Assembly: GCA_964641965.1 (NCBI GenBank)
Contig: CAZXLD010000017.1
Location: 1-64,000, forward strand
Reading direction: 5' to 3'
DNA length: 64,000 bases
DNA from: JAJDFU01 sp964641965
GTDB lineage: Bacteria > Bacteroidota > Bacteroidia > Chitinophagales > Saprospiraceae
In this document: positions 9,365 through 17,513 of the stretch, piece after piece
Layout of the letters: each line of letters begins with the position of its first letter
How positions within the stretch are numbered: the stretch's first letter is position 1
The notes under the pieces: generated by a model
What the model saw: only the letters and a program-made list of their open reading frames with translations
What the model was told of the DNA's origin: nothing
The model's database searches: none
Translations under genes and position numbers: made by a program

Positions 9365-9799
9365 TTGATTGTTGTGATAGATAAAATTTGGAGATCCATA
9401 CAAGATGCGTCGGGGACCCTGCTCCAACAAGCCGACCAATTGGGAAAAGGAGCCCGGGAAAGAGCCGAAGAATTAATTGAGGACTGGGTGGCTATTTTTC
9501 CACTACTGGAGAAAGAAGGCTTGACCATCTCCAGTTTTGCCATGGGCCTATCGATCAACCCTTCTCTGGAGGTTGAATTTGCAGGAAAACACGAAGATTT
9601 CACCTTTCAGCGATTGGATTATCTTGCTCACAAATATCGGACCAACACCCTGGTTATTAGTGTATTGAAAACGATTCGGACAGCGTATCGCTTACATGAA
9701 CGGATGTCCTCGCCTTTGCATGAACCGCTGATCGTCCAAATCAAGATCCGACTGTCTCCCGAAGTAAAAGTCTACCTGGGCAAGCCAATTGTAGAATAA
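9365..9799 (+). CDS. Hypothetical protein
   Basis: A 144-aa protein whose frame has no early ATG: the first candidate starts are TTG at 9365 and GTG at 9374, so the start is uncertain by three codons. The N-terminal 45 residues are amphipathic and helical (IWRSIQDASGTLLQQADQLG). The rest predicts a helix/strand mix ending in LIVQIKIRLSPEVKVYLGKP. It has no signal peptide, membrane segment or motif I recognise. It is 34 bp after the lipoprotein gene and 13 bp before rlmH, suggesting the same operon. It is judged real from its length, good codon use and tight spacing. Confidence 0.65.
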   Translation: MIVVIDKIWRSIQDASGTLLQQADQLGKGARERAEELIEDWVAIFPLLEKEGLTISSFAMGLSINPSLEVEFAGKHEDFTFQRLDYLAHKYRTNTLVISVLKTIRTAYRLHERMSSPLHEPLIVQIKIRLSPEVKVYLGKPIVE

Positions 9800-9812
9800 A
9801 GCCAATCGTTCG

Positions 9813-10286
9813 ATGAAAGTGGAGTTTTGGGTGATCGGCAAAACCAAGGAAGCCTATCTAAGGGAAGGCATTGCGCTCTACCAAAAACGCCTTCAGCGAT
9901 ACCTGGCTTTCAATATCGTCCTACTACCTGATATCAAACAGGGAGGCAAAATGGCGCCAGAGCGGCTGATGCAAGAAGAAGCACAGTCGATTTTAGGACG
10001 TCTACAATCCAACGACAAACTCATCTTGTTAGATGAAAGAGGAACAGCTTTTTCCAGCGTGGCATTTTCCGAATTTGTAGAGAAAGAACTTCAATTGACC
10101 GCTGGAAAGTTGATCTTTGCAGTAGGCGGAGCGTATGGGTTCGCCCCACAGCTTAAGGCGAAAGCGCATCACCTGTTGTCCTTATCCAAAATGACCTTTA
10201 GTCATCAAATGATACGCCTGTTCTTCATAGAACAATTGTATCGAGCGATGACCATACTTCGCAATGAACCGTACCATAATGGCTGA
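9813..10286 (+). CDS. rlmH: 23S rRNA (pseudouridine-1915-N3)-methyltransferase RlmH
   Basis: SPOUT-class methyltransferase of 157 aa, the usual RlmH length. In E. coli RlmH methylates pseudouridine 1915 in helix 69 of 23S rRNA on assembled 70S ribosomes, using SAM. Visible features are MKVEFWVIGKTKEAYL at the N-terminus, LILLDERGTAFSS and FAVGGAYGF around the knotted SAM site, and the C-terminal MTFSHQMIRLFFIEQLYRA followed by NEPYHNG, which is nearly invariant in the family. The gene overlaps the start of the rhomboid gene by 8 bp, indicating translational coupling. Confidence 0.96.
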   Translation: MKVEFWVIGKTKEAYLREGIALYQKRLQRYLAFNIVLLPDIKQGGKMAPERLMQEEAQSILGRLQSNDKLILLDERGTAFSSVAFSEFVEKELQLTAGKLIFAVGGAYGFAPQLKAKAHHLLSLSKMTFSHQMIRLFFIEQLYRAMTILRNEPYHNG

Positions 10287-10926
10287 ATTCCCTATTTCCT
10301 TTACCGTTATAATTATCATTTTAACTGCCCTGATTTCCATACCGGCTTTCAGCAATCCAGCCATGAAGGAACGGTTACTTTTTCGGCCCTATGTAATCGC
10401 CCGGCAAGGACAGTATTATCGATTTCTAACCCACGGCTTTTTGCATGCCAATTGGGAGCACTTGCTGATCAATATGTATGTGCTCTATATTTTCGGAGAG
10501 TTTTTGGAAGATGCCTTTCGTCGGATCTTTCCCAACAATTTGGGTACTATCATGTATCTGACATTGTATTTGGCAGCTATTGTACTCTCCAGTGTGCCTT
10601 CTTACTTTAAGCATAAAGACAATCCTGCTTATGGAGCCCTTGGTGCATCCGGAGCAACATCGGCTTTAGTGTTTTCCTTTATTCTGTTCAATCCCTGGGA
10701 ATGGTTTATTTTCCCACCGCTGCCGGCAATAATTTTTGGAGTGGCCTTCTTGTGGTATTCGAATTATATGGCCAAACGAAGCCTGGATAATATTGGTCAT
10801 GACGCCCACTTTTGGGGTGCGGTCTTTGGACTCGTCTTTACCTTATCCAGTATTTACTCCTTTCAACCTGCTGTGCTAGAGTATTTTATGGCACAACTCC
10901 TGCAAGGCCCTAGTAGCCCGTTCTAA
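10279..10926 (+). CDS. Rhomboid-family intramembrane serine protease
   Basis: Polytopic membrane protein of 215 aa with about six hydrophobic segments. Rhomboid landmarks are present: HGFLHANWEHLLINMYVLYIFG (the conserved HxxxN region), the nucleophile serine in YGALGASGATSAL, and the paired histidine in NIGHDAHFWGAVFG. Rhomboids cut single-pass membrane proteins inside the bilayer; the substrate here is unknown. The ATG at 10279 overlaps the rlmH stop by 8 bp; another ATG at 10264 gives five extra residues (MNRTI). Last gene of the rlmH group. Confidence 0.88.
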   Translation: MAEFPISFTVIIIILTALISIPAFSNPAMKERLLFRPYVIARQGQYYRFLTHGFLHANWEHLLINMYVLYIFGEFLEDAFRRIFPNNLGTIMYLTLYLAAIVLSSVPSYFKHKDNPAYGALGASGATSALVFSFILFNPWEWFIFPPLPAIIFGVAFLWYSNYMAKRSLDNIGHDAHFWGAVFGLVFTLSSIYSFQPAVLEYFMAQLLQGPSSPF

Positions 10927-10934
10927 TTCAATCA

Positions 10935-10958
10935 TTCGGTTGTTCGGTTGTTCGGTTG
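10935..10958. repeat. Three tandem copies of TTCGGTTG
   Basis: Three perfect head-to-tail copies of the octamer TTCGGTTG just after the rhomboid stop codon and before the Nudix gene. A small slippage repeat in untranslated sequence. Confidence 0.8.
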
Positions 10959-11080
10959 AGCAACTGCACGGGCACAGGCAAGTATCTCTGAAGCGAAGGT
11001 ATTTTGAGTATGGAGCTCCCTTTTCCATTCCACTTCCCATCATTAACTCCTATTTTGGTCCGGTAACCTTTCAAGACCTG

Positions 11081-11644
11081 ATGAACACAACCGAAAAAAA
11101 CCCCTGGACAGTCCTCACTCGAAAAACCGTTTACGAGAACCCCTGGATAGCAGTAGAACATCACGATGTGATCAACCCATCCGGTGGCAAAGGGATCTAT
11201 GGAAAAGTCTGTTTTCGCAACCTGGCTGTAGGCATTCTACCGGTAGACGAACATGGGAACACCTGGCTGGTGGGTCAATATCGGTTTACCATGGATCAAT
11301 ACAGCTGGGAAATTCCTGCTGGCGGTTGTCCACCGGAAACGGATCCACAGGAAACTGCTGCTCGAGAATTAAAAGAGGAAACCGGTCTGTCTGCTGAGCG
11401 AATTGAACTCTTCCTCCCTGAGTTTCATGTATCCAATTCCATCTCCAACGAAAAAGGCATGTCCTTTCTGGCCCGAGATCTCCAAACCGGAATGGCGGAG
11501 CCCGAAGAAACGGAGCAGCTCCAAGTTCGGAAAGTCTCGATTGAAGAGGCCGTTCAAATGGCGATCCGGGGCGAAATCCAGGACCTTATTTCCGTTGCGA
11601 CTCTGCTTAAAGCCAAGATTTGGTTGCTGGAAGGAAAGTTGTAG
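11081..11644 (+). CDS. Nudix hydrolase, ADP-ribose pyrophosphatase type
   Basis: Nudix-fold hydrolase of 187 aa from the ATG at 11081 (MNTTEKNPW); the frame is open back to 10940, where the extra residues lack homology. The Nudix box spans PAGGCPPETDPQETAARELK followed by EETGLS. The metal-binding REL-EE core is intact, while the first Glu of the box is displaced by one position (Thr in its place). The preceding GILPVDEHGNTWLVGQYRF and EIPAGG resemble ADP-ribose and nucleotide-sugar pyrophosphatases. The likely role is clearing ADP-ribose or related nucleoside diphosphates in the cytoplasm. It stands alone between the rlmH group and the aldolase gene. Confidence 0.85.
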   Translation: MNTTEKNPWTVLTRKTVYENPWIAVEHHDVINPSGGKGIYGKVCFRNLAVGILPVDEHGNTWLVGQYRFTMDQYSWEIPAGGCPPETDPQETAARELKEETGLSAERIELFLPEFHVSNSISNEKGMSFLARDLQTGMAEPEETEQLQVRKVSIEEAVQMAIRGEIQDLISVATLLKAKIWLLEGKL

Positions 11645-11754
11645 AACGGAGGGATGTAGAAGCCAGAAATCTATGAACTGAGTAGCTGTAAACCTCAAAA
11701 TCTATTTCTGCATTCGAAATTCCGTCTTCTTCTGTTCTTGATTCCTCTAATGCT

Positions 11755-11762
11755 TATCTTTA
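11755..11762 (+). promoter_or_regulatory. Candidate -7 box of the aldolase gene
   Basis: TATCTTTA matches the Bacteroidota -7 consensus TAnnTTTG at seven of eight positions and lies 26 bases before the fbaA start codon. No convincing TTTG -33 element stands at the expected distance. Confidence 0.35.
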
Positions 11763-11788
11763 GCGTACAACTATAAAACAATCCGAAC

Positions 11789-12874
11789 ATGTCCACGACA
11801 GCCACCACAAAGTTTCGTCCCGGAGTCCTTCACGGGGATGAAGTAACCGAGCTCTTCAACTATGCCAATGATAACGACTTTGCCATGCCTGCGGTAAACG
11901 TTGTTGGCACCAACAGCATCAATGCCGTACTGGAAACAGCAGCAGCGGTAAAGAGTCCGGTTATTATCCAGTTTTCGAACGGGGGAGCCACTTTTGTGGG
12001 TGGAAAAGGCCTGCCGAACGACAATCAGCGGACGGCTATTCTGGGCGGTATTTCCGGTGCGATGCATGTGCACACTATGGCCAAAGCCTATGGGGTGACC
12101 GTTATCTTGCATACCGACCATTGCGCCCGTAAACTTCTGCCCTGGGTGGATGGCCTATTAGAGGCAGGCGAACAATTTTTTGAGGAACGTGGCTATCCGT
12201 TGTATAGCTCCCATATGCTGGACTTGTCCGAAGAGCCGCTGGAAGAAAACATCGCCACCTGTGTAGAATATTTAAAGCGCATGGATAAGATGGGGATGAC
12301 CCTGGAGATTGAGCTTGGTGTAACGGGTGGAGAAGAAGATGGTGTGGACAATACCGATATCGACAACTCTCGCCTGTATACGCAACCGGAGGAAGTAGCT
12401 CACGCCTACGAAGAATTATCCAAGGTGAGCAATCGCTTCACGATTGCTGCTGCTTTCGGAAATGTGCATGGCGTATACAAACCTGGAAACGTTGAGCTTC
12501 GCCCAATCATCCTGAAAAATTCCCAGGACCACCTCAAAGAAAAGTATGGCTTGGAATCGGATACCCCAATTAATTTTGTGTTTCACGGAGGATCCGGTTC
12601 ATCCAGAGAAGAAATCCGGGAAGCTATTTCTTACGGTGCAGTCAAAATGAACATCGATACGGATCTGCAGTGGGCCTTCTGGGACGGTGTTCGCCATTAT
12701 TATTTGAATAATGAAGGCTATCTGCAAGGGCAGATTGGCAATCCGGATGGACCTGACATGCCGAATAAGAAGAAATACGATCCACGCCAGTGGCTACGTG
12801 CAGCGGAGAAATCCTTTTTCGAGCGCCTGAAAGGGGCCTTCGAGGATTTGAACTGCATCGAGCGTAATGTCTAG
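11789..12874 (+). CDS. fbaA: Class II fructose-bisphosphate aldolase
   Basis: Zinc-dependent aldolase of glycolysis and gluconeogenesis, cleaving fructose-1,6-bisphosphate into DHAP and glyceraldehyde-3-phosphate; 361 aa, the normal length of the class IIA (E. coli FbaA) type. Zinc and catalytic residues are visible in TVILHTDHCARKLLPW (Asp and His), MTLEIELGVTGGEEDG (Glu), the His of FGNVHGVYKPGNV and FHGGSGSSREEI (His). KMNIDTDLQWAFWDG is the substrate-phosphate and subunit-contact region. Monocistronic, followed by the palindrome chain, which may help end transcription. PfkA, the preceding enzyme of glycolysis, is encoded 24 kb further along. Confidence 0.97.
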   Translation: MSTTATTKFRPGVLHGDEVTELFNYANDNDFAMPAVNVVGTNSINAVLETAAAVKSPVIIQFSNGGATFVGGKGLPNDNQRTAILGGISGAMHVHTMAKAYGVTVILHTDHCARKLLPWVDGLLEAGEQFFEERGYPLYSSHMLDLSEEPLEENIATCVEYLKRMDKMGMTLEIELGVTGGEEDGVDNTDIDNSRLYTQPEEVAHAYEELSKVSNRFTIAAAFGNVHGVYKPGNVELRPIILKNSQDHLKEKYGLESDTPINFVFHGGSGSSREEIREAISYGAVKMNIDTDLQWAFWDGVRHYYLNNEGYLQGQIGNPDGPDMPNKKKYDPRQWLRAAEKSFFERLKGAFEDLNCIERNV

Positions 12875-12926
12875 AAGCAAAAAGAGTCAGGTAGCTAAGG
12901 CTAGGGCGAGGCTTTTTAATCCGAAT

Positions 12927-13100
12927 GATTCACGGAAATCCGTGAATCGTGACGATAAGTGACTGAAAATAGGCTCATTTCCAACCACTTATACCAGGAT
13001 TAATCCTGACGAAGAGATCTTGTCAGGACTTGATAGCCCTGACAATTGCAAAGTTTTGCAATTGTCAGCCCTTTGGGCGGAAAATTCGATGAATTTTCCG
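12927..13100. repeat. Chain of perfect palindromes downstream of fbaA
   Basis: Six inverted repeats lie in 174 bases. GATTCACGGA/TCCGTGAATC is at 12927-12948 (10-bp arms, 2-base loop). CAGGATTAATCCTG is at 12995-13008. TGTCAGG/CCTGACA is at 13021-13044. CTGACAATTGCAAA/TTTGCAATTGTCAG is at 13039-13068 (14-bp arms). GCCC/GGGC is at 13068-13078. CGGAAAATTC/GAATTTTCCG is at 13078-13100. The last four tile edge to edge or overlap, so some hairpins exclude each other. The rest of 12875-13313 contains a further stem (13195-13218) and no ORF. The array lies between convergent fbaA and dnaG. Confidence 0.85.
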
Positions 13101-13194
13101 GGTTAACGTAGAGTAGGCGAAAAGGAAGCCGTTTAAATGCGTTATTTTCATTTTAAAACGGTAATAACACTCGGAAATGCACTGCCGTCCAATT

Positions 13195-13218
13195 TTGGAG
13201 GCAGTTCGTGACCTCCAA
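13195..13218. repeat. Inverted repeat near the dnaG 3' end
   Basis: Perfect 7-bp arms TTGGAGG (13195-13201) and CCTCCAA (13212-13218) with a 10-base loop, about 95 bases beyond the dnaG stop. It could form in the dnaG transcript; there is no T-run typical of an intrinsic terminator. Confidence 0.45.
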
Positions 13219-13313
13219 GCCTCCCCTTAAAGTGGGTTCGACTGGGTCAAGGTATGAACGCGAGCCCTATCGGGGTAAAATTTCGATTCGTCTTAATGCT
13301 GCGTCGAGACTTT

Positions 13314-15272
13314 CTATTTGTGGATCACAATTCCAAGGGTTTCTGCTAGTTCCATTCGCCGTTTAACCAGGCGATTTTGTACCTCCATGTAGAGGATCCA
13401 TTCTTCAAAATCGCTGGTGTTGTCAAGTTCTGAGATTACCTTCTTGTTCTCTCGGCACATCCGATCGACTTTGCGAAACAAAAACTCCTGATAGGCTCGA
13501 TGTGCATCTTGCCGATAGTTTTCCTCCGGCATTTTCTGGGTTTGAAGGCGAATATCCCACTTCTTTTCCCAGTTTTCGCTGTACACGTAAGGCGAAGCCA
13601 TGACCTCGATTACAAAGTCCTGAATAGGTCCGACTTGTTGGTTGAAGTACTCGGTATTGACCGGGGACTCTGCTTGCAGGCGGTCCATGGCGAGCTGCAC
13701 AATTTGTTGGTATAAGCTATGTTCAAAAGCCCCCAAAATATCCTGCATATCTTTAAGTAAATAGGCCGCAACTGTTTCACCTGATTCTTTATCTAATATC
13801 TGGTCTCCAAACAGAACCAGCACACGAGCAATATCTCGCTCCCGAACTTCATCCGGTGCTATGGAGGGAGCCGGCTTGGGCTCCGGCAAGACAGGTGCTT
13901 CTTCCGAACGAACCGGCACTGCCTTGGCTTCCTTGGATGGGGCCACCTTACCTTTAGTACGCGTATAATCCTTTAACCGTTTGGAAATCATCTTATTGAT
14001 TTCAGCTGAAAGTACCTCCTCTCCTATTTCCAACAGCCTGGAACAATCTTTTAGATAGAACGAACGCTTAATCGGGTCTGGAATCAAAGCAATAGTCTCC
14101 ACCACTTCCCGCACCAGAGCTGCTCGTTTTACCGGATCTTGTCCCACCTCCTCACTGAGCAATTCCATTTTGAAATGGATAAAATCCTTTGGCTTTTCAT
14201 CCAAATAAGCTTCCAATTGAGCTGCTCCTTGGGCCTGTAGATAAGAGTCCGGATCTTCTCCATCTGGCAGAACAACCACCTTTACATTCATATCCTGTTC
14301 AAGCACAATCCCCAGACCACGCACAGCTGCTTTCAAACCTGCTTTATCTCCATCAAAAAGAAGCGTAATATTATCGCTAAACCGCTTCATCAAGCTAACC
14401 TGGTCTTCCGTCAAGCTTGTACCACTGGCAGCGACCACATTCTGAATACCGGCCTGGTGAAGCGAGATTACATCCGTATACCCCTCCACCAAATAGGTCA
14501 CATCCTTCTTTTTGATGGATTGCCGGGCCTGCCAAAGACCATAGAGTTCCTTGCGCTTATTGTAGATGGGGTTCTCTTTGGAATTGATGTATTTCGGAGC
14601 TTTTACATCTTTCTGGAGAATGCGACCTGCCAGACCCACCACTTTTCCCGATAAGTTGTGGATGGGAAACATTACCCGATTCCGAAAAAAGTCATTCCCT
14701 TTATCAGTTAATAGGCCCAGGGTTTCCAGATGCTCTTTCTGGTAGCCTTTAGCAATCGCATCTTTTGAAAAAGCATCGCGGGTGGACGGGGCAAACCCAA
14801 GGCCGAATGCCCGGATGGTTTCTTCCCGATAGCCACGGTGCTTAAAATAGCTCAGCCCTATATTTTTGCCAATATTGGTTTCAAATAGTTGCTTTTGATA
14901 ATATTCAACGGCATAGCTGTTCAATAAAAACAGACTCTCTCGCTCCTGCCGCTCTTTCCGGGCTTCTTCATTCAATTCCGTCTCCTCAATATCAATGTTA
15001 TACCGGCCGGCGAGCCATCGGATAGCCTCCGGAAAGGTCATCTGCTCCAGGTCCATCAGGAATCGGGCGGCATTATTTCCTCCCTGACCGCATCCAAAGC
15101 ATTTGTATACCCCTTTACCTGGCGACACGTGAAAGGAAGGAGTCTTTTCCTGATGAAAAGGGCACAATCCTTTATAGTCGGAGCCTGCCCGTTTTAAGTT
15201 TACAAAGTCTCCTATAACCTCTTCCAAACGAGCGGTCTGCAATACTTTTTCTACGCTCTCCTGCTTAATCAA
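13314..15272 (-). CDS. dnaG: DNA primase DnaG
   Basis: Replication primase of 652 aa that makes RNA primers at the fork with the DnaB helicase. The N-terminal zinc-binding domain (residues 1-100) has LCPFHQEKTPSFHVSPGKG and YKCFGCGQGGN, giving a Cys-His-Cys-Cys site. The RNA polymerase core contains the Toprim motif, with YLVEGYTDVISLHQAGI and the acidic ITLLFDGDKAGLKAA. The long C-terminal part, including a Pro/Ala/Glu-rich linker near residues 435-470, should bind DnaB. No rpoD or rpsU flanks it, unlike the E. coli macromolecular-synthesis operon. It is transcribed alone, with a candidate small gene on the opposite strand in its upstream region. Confidence 0.97.
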   Translation of the reverse strand: MIKQESVEKVLQTARLEEVIGDFVNLKRAGSDYKGLCPFHQEKTPSFHVSPGKGVYKCFGCGQGGNNAARFLMDLEQMTFPEAIRWLAGRYNIDIEETELNEEARKERQERESLFLLNSYAVEYYQKQLFETNIGKNIGLSYFKHRGYREETIRAFGLGFAPSTRDAFSKDAIAKGYQKEHLETLGLLTDKGNDFFRNRVMFPIHNLSGKVVGLAGRILQKDVKAPKYINSKENPIYNKRKELYGLWQARQSIKKKDVTYLVEGYTDVISLHQAGIQNVVAASGTSLTEDQVSLMKRFSDNITLLFDGDKAGLKAAVRGLGIVLEQDMNVKVVVLPDGEDPDSYLQAQGAAQLEAYLDEKPKDFIHFKMELLSEEVGQDPVKRAALVREVVETIALIPDPIKRSFYLKDCSRLLEIGEEVLSAEINKMISKRLKDYTRTKGKVAPSKEAKAVPVRSEEAPVLPEPKPAPSIAPDEVRERDIARVLVLFGDQILDKESGETVAAYLLKDMQDILGAFEHSLYQQIVQLAMDRLQAESPVNTEYFNQQVGPIQDFVIEVMASPYVYSENWEKKWDIRLQTQKMPEENYRQDAHRAYQEFLFRKVDRMCRENKKVISELDNTSDFEEWILYMEVQNRLVKRRMELAETLGIVIHK

Positions 15273-15377
15273 GATGCTACTAATTAAAAATGAGTGTGGC
15301 CAAAGATCCTAAAAACAACAGTTATTCAGGAAGTTAAGACAATTTAACAACTTTTGTTTTATTAATATAATTTACTG

Positions 15378-15554
15378 ATGACCAATTATTTATGCTTAAA
15401 ATTGGGTGAAATGTTAAAAAGAATAACGATTGGCCCATATGACATTTCCCCAATTTGGGCGTCTATATGTATGAGTGATCGAAAGGATGAATGGAAAATA
15501 GAAGGGCTGACGATTACTGTAAGAATTAGACAGAAAAATTGGGTGTTCTCATAG
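15378..15554 (+). CDS. Candidate small protein gene (58 aa)
   Basis: An ATG at 15378 opens 58 codons ending in TAG at 15554. The protein begins MTNYLCLKLGEMLKRITIGP and ends TVRIRQKNWVFS; an internal ATG at 15411 would give 47 residues. It lies in the gap between dnaG and the YbbR gene, both of which are on the other strand. A strong terminator-like hairpin with eight Ts follows 11 bases after the stop on the same strand, which is the main support for a rightward transcript. An AT-rich stretch with TATAAT lies just upstream (15364-15372). No homology is recognised, so the transcript could instead be a non-coding RNA. Confidence 0.4.
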   Translation: MTNYLCLKLGEMLKRITIGPYDISPIWASICMSDRKDEWKIEGLTITVRIRQKNWVFS

Positions 15555-15564
15555 TGTGTGGGCT

Positions 15565-15604
15565 GCCCCGTTGCTCGAACCTTGAGCGCGGGGCGGTTTT
15601 TTTT
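15565..15604 (+). terminator. Intrinsic terminator with T8 tract
   Basis: GCCCCG (15565-15570) pairs with CGGGGC (15589-15594), with an inner GCTC/GAGC extension. The stem is followed by GG and eight Ts (15597-15604). This is a clear rightward rho-independent terminator, yet the annotated genes on both sides run leftward. It therefore implies a plus-strand transcript from 15273-15560. The T-run touches the stop codon of the YbbR gene. Confidence 0.75.
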
Positions 15605-16598
15605 ATTCCTCACCGGTTTTGACCAGATAAAACTCTGCAGCTTTTGGGCTGATCGAAACATTCTTCACATAGTCAGGCTGCTGAACCACTCGAATAGGCA
15701 CCGTATTCTTATTCTTCGATAAAGGTACATTCCGCAGGTCAATTTCCACCGTAAAATCGTTGGCAGAGAGCTGATCATAGCGACTTAAGCCAACCGTACA
15801 GGTAAGCAGGACCTGTTTGGGAAACAGATTGAGACTATCCTGTACATTCATCATCACCTTTAGGGGTACAAAATCTTCCCACTCGGTATACTGCTCTACA
15901 TTCAAAACTACAGTGACCTGCTCTGGATTTAAGGTCAAGGTTGGAGCGAGCATTTGCAAAGGCACCTGTATGGTTTGGCTTGAATTTAGATTGAAGAAGT
16001 TGAAGGTATCGGTGCTAACTTCTGAAAACAGAGGTACCTGAGAAGCAGGACCCGAGATCCAGGTTGAATCGGGCCGTACCTCTATCGGGCCCAACAAATG
16101 GTATTCCGGATGAAATTCAATATTGGACTGGACCCTAATGGGAATTCGCTTCCGCCTTTTTTCCTCTACATCAAAAATCAGTCGGTTATAATTGAGATCA
16201 ACAATATTGATTTCACGCGAAACCAGCCGATCCTTTACGGCTGCTCGCAATTGGGTGCCATCCAAGACCAGCCGATCGGTTTGCTTCAAATCCACATTAA
16301 TCCGAACAGAGTCCTGTTGAAAATTTTCGCGGATCAAATTCCAGCCGGTACTTTCCAGGTCAACCGCTAGATTGGCAGGCGGTAAAGTAGCCAGTGCGCG
16401 GTCATCAGAGATAGTCAAATCGTAGGTAACCGGTTTGTTGGTGATATAGGTCTTAGACATTTTCACCAACAGCCAAAAAACCAGAGATATGGCCATGCAG
16501 ATGAGCCAAACCCCACGTTCCTCGGGAATGGCCATACGGGTCCAGTTGCGCAGCCTGGACCAGGGTGTGGTCCAATTATTTTTTTTCTTTTCCTTCAC
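15603..16598 (-). CDS. YbbR-like domain protein
   Basis: Single-pass membrane protein of 331 aa. A cytoplasmic basic N-terminus is followed by one membrane helix (about residues 30-48, GVWLICMAISLVFWLLVKM) and an extracytoplasmic region built of YbbR-type beta modules; repeated elements such as DLESTGWNLI and ISGPASQVPLFSEV fit that fold. In Firmicutes the homologous CdaR regulates cyclic-di-AMP synthase; no such enzyme is nearby here, so the role is unknown. In Bacteroidota this gene commonly follows yajC, as here, where the two overlap by 23 bp. A later ATG (16535, MAIPEERG) would remove the overlap. Confidence 0.75.
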   Translation of the reverse strand: MKEKKKNNWTTPWSRLRNWTRMAIPEERGVWLICMAISLVFWLLVKMSKTYITNKPVTYDLTISDDRALATLPPANLAVDLESTGWNLIRENFQQDSVRINVDLKQTDRLVLDGTQLRAAVKDRLVSREINIVDLNYNRLIFDVEEKRRKRIPIRVQSNIEFHPEYHLLGPIEVRPDSTWISGPASQVPLFSEVSTDTFNFFNLNSSQTIQVPLQMLAPTLTLNPEQVTVVLNVEQYTEWEDFVPLKVMMNVQDSLNLFPKQVLLTCTVGLSRYDQLSANDFTVEIDLRNVPLSKNKNTVPIRVVQQPDYVKNVSISPKAAEFYLVKTGEE

Positions 16599-16905
16599 TG
16601 ATCAGGGCATCGGTCATTTCTTTTGAAATGGCATTTTTGGTGACCCGTATATACATTTTAGTACCCACTTCGAGCGTGATCACATTGTCTTCGATCTTGT
16701 TGACTTTACCTATGATACCGCTGCTGGTTACCACTTCTTGTCCCTTCTCCAGGTTGCTTGAAAAATCGCGTTGCTCCCGTTGCTTTTTCGCTTGCGGACG
16801 AATCATAAACAACCAGAAGATTAGGATCATAGCTCCAAAAAAGAGCAAGGTGGTAGTCATGTTTCCAGCAGGAGCTTGTCCCTGTAAGAATAGTATTTCG
16901 TTCAT
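16576..16905 (-). CDS. yajC: Preprotein translocase subunit YajC
   Basis: Small inner-membrane accessory of the Sec translocon, 109 aa. A short N-terminal segment is followed by one membrane helix (MTTTLLFFGAMILIFWLFMI). The family signature is RPQAKKQREQRDF, and the soluble tail EVVTSSGIIGKVNKIEDNVI matches the YajC beta domain. YajC binds SecDF and YidC in E. coli; a yidC fragment lies at the right end of this window, but far away. It is the middle gene of the DUF1573-yajC-ybbR cluster, 11 bp after the DUF1573 gene. Confidence 0.95.
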   Translation of the reverse strand: MNEILFLQGQAPAGNMTTTLLFFGAMILIFWLFMIRPQAKKQREQRDFSSNLEKGQEVVTSSGIIGKVNKIEDNVITLEVGTKMYIRVTKNAISKEMTDALISEGKEKK

Positions 16906-16916
16906 GTACGTGCTAT

Positions 16917-17423
16917 TTAATTTTCCGGTTTTCTTTCCGTCACTTGACCTGACAGGAGCAATCTGTATTCCGAGGGTTCTGAGTTGGTGGTCAAGGTAAC
17001 GACCTTTTGTTGTGGACCGGATCTACCTGTCGTATTGAATTGTACAAATATAGTACCTGATTCGTTTGGAGCAATAGGTTGTTTCGGCCAGGAAGCAATA
17101 GTGCAGCCACAACTGGATCGCACATCCAGGAGCAGAAGTGGTTCCTGACCTGGGTTTTGAAAGGTAAACGTTTGTTCAACCTGAGTGCCTTCTTCCACGG
17201 TTCCAAAATCGACCAACATCTCTTCAAAGATGATCAAGGGAACTCCGTTGGCCCTAATCGTGCTACTAGGAGGGAAACGAATGAGATCTGCTTCTTCAAA
17301 AGGTCTACCTAACGGAATTTCTACTACTTGATCTTCCTGTTCCTTTGGATTGGAGCAAGCAAAACTAAAAATGAACAAAACCAAAAGAACGAGGATGTGT
17401 TTCTCTCCCACCGCCTTCTCCAT
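16917..17423 (-). CDS. DUF1573 lipoprotein
   Basis: Exported protein of 168 aa with a lipoprotein signal (ILVLLVLFIFSFAC, Cys near residue 23). The mature part is a single DUF1573 Ig-like domain of the ASH/MSP type: FGTVEEGTQVEQTFTFQNPG, then VRSSCGCTIASWPKQPI with the family's SCGCT motif, and FNTTGRSGPQQKVVTL. Such proteins are abundant in Bacteroidota; their molecular function is not established. First gene of the operon DUF1573-yajC-ybbR. Divergent from aroK, with 90 bp between the two start codons. Confidence 0.88.
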   Translation of the reverse strand: MEKAVGEKHILVLLVLFIFSFACSNPKEQEDQVVEIPLGRPFEEADLIRFPPSSTIRANGVPLIIFEEMLVDFGTVEEGTQVEQTFTFQNPGQEPLLLLDVRSSCGCTIASWPKQPIAPNESGTIFVQFNTTGRSGPQQKVVTLTTNSEPSEYRLLLSGQVTERKPEN

Positions 17424-17513
17424 TTTCCATCAAAGGTAGGTATTCAAAAAATTATCCTTGTTTTGTTGGTCGAACTAGGAGTTGATTTCTTCCAACATTA
17501 GAAAATCCGGCTA

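Noticed and set aside
13220..13240. GGGTTCGACT resembling a tRNA T-loop
   Set aside because: No acceptor, D-arm or anticodon stem can be drawn around it.
15386..15661. 91-codon minus-strand ORF between dnaG and the YbbR gene
   Set aside because: It crosses the GC-rich terminator stem and overlaps the YbbR 3' end; composition looks non-coding.
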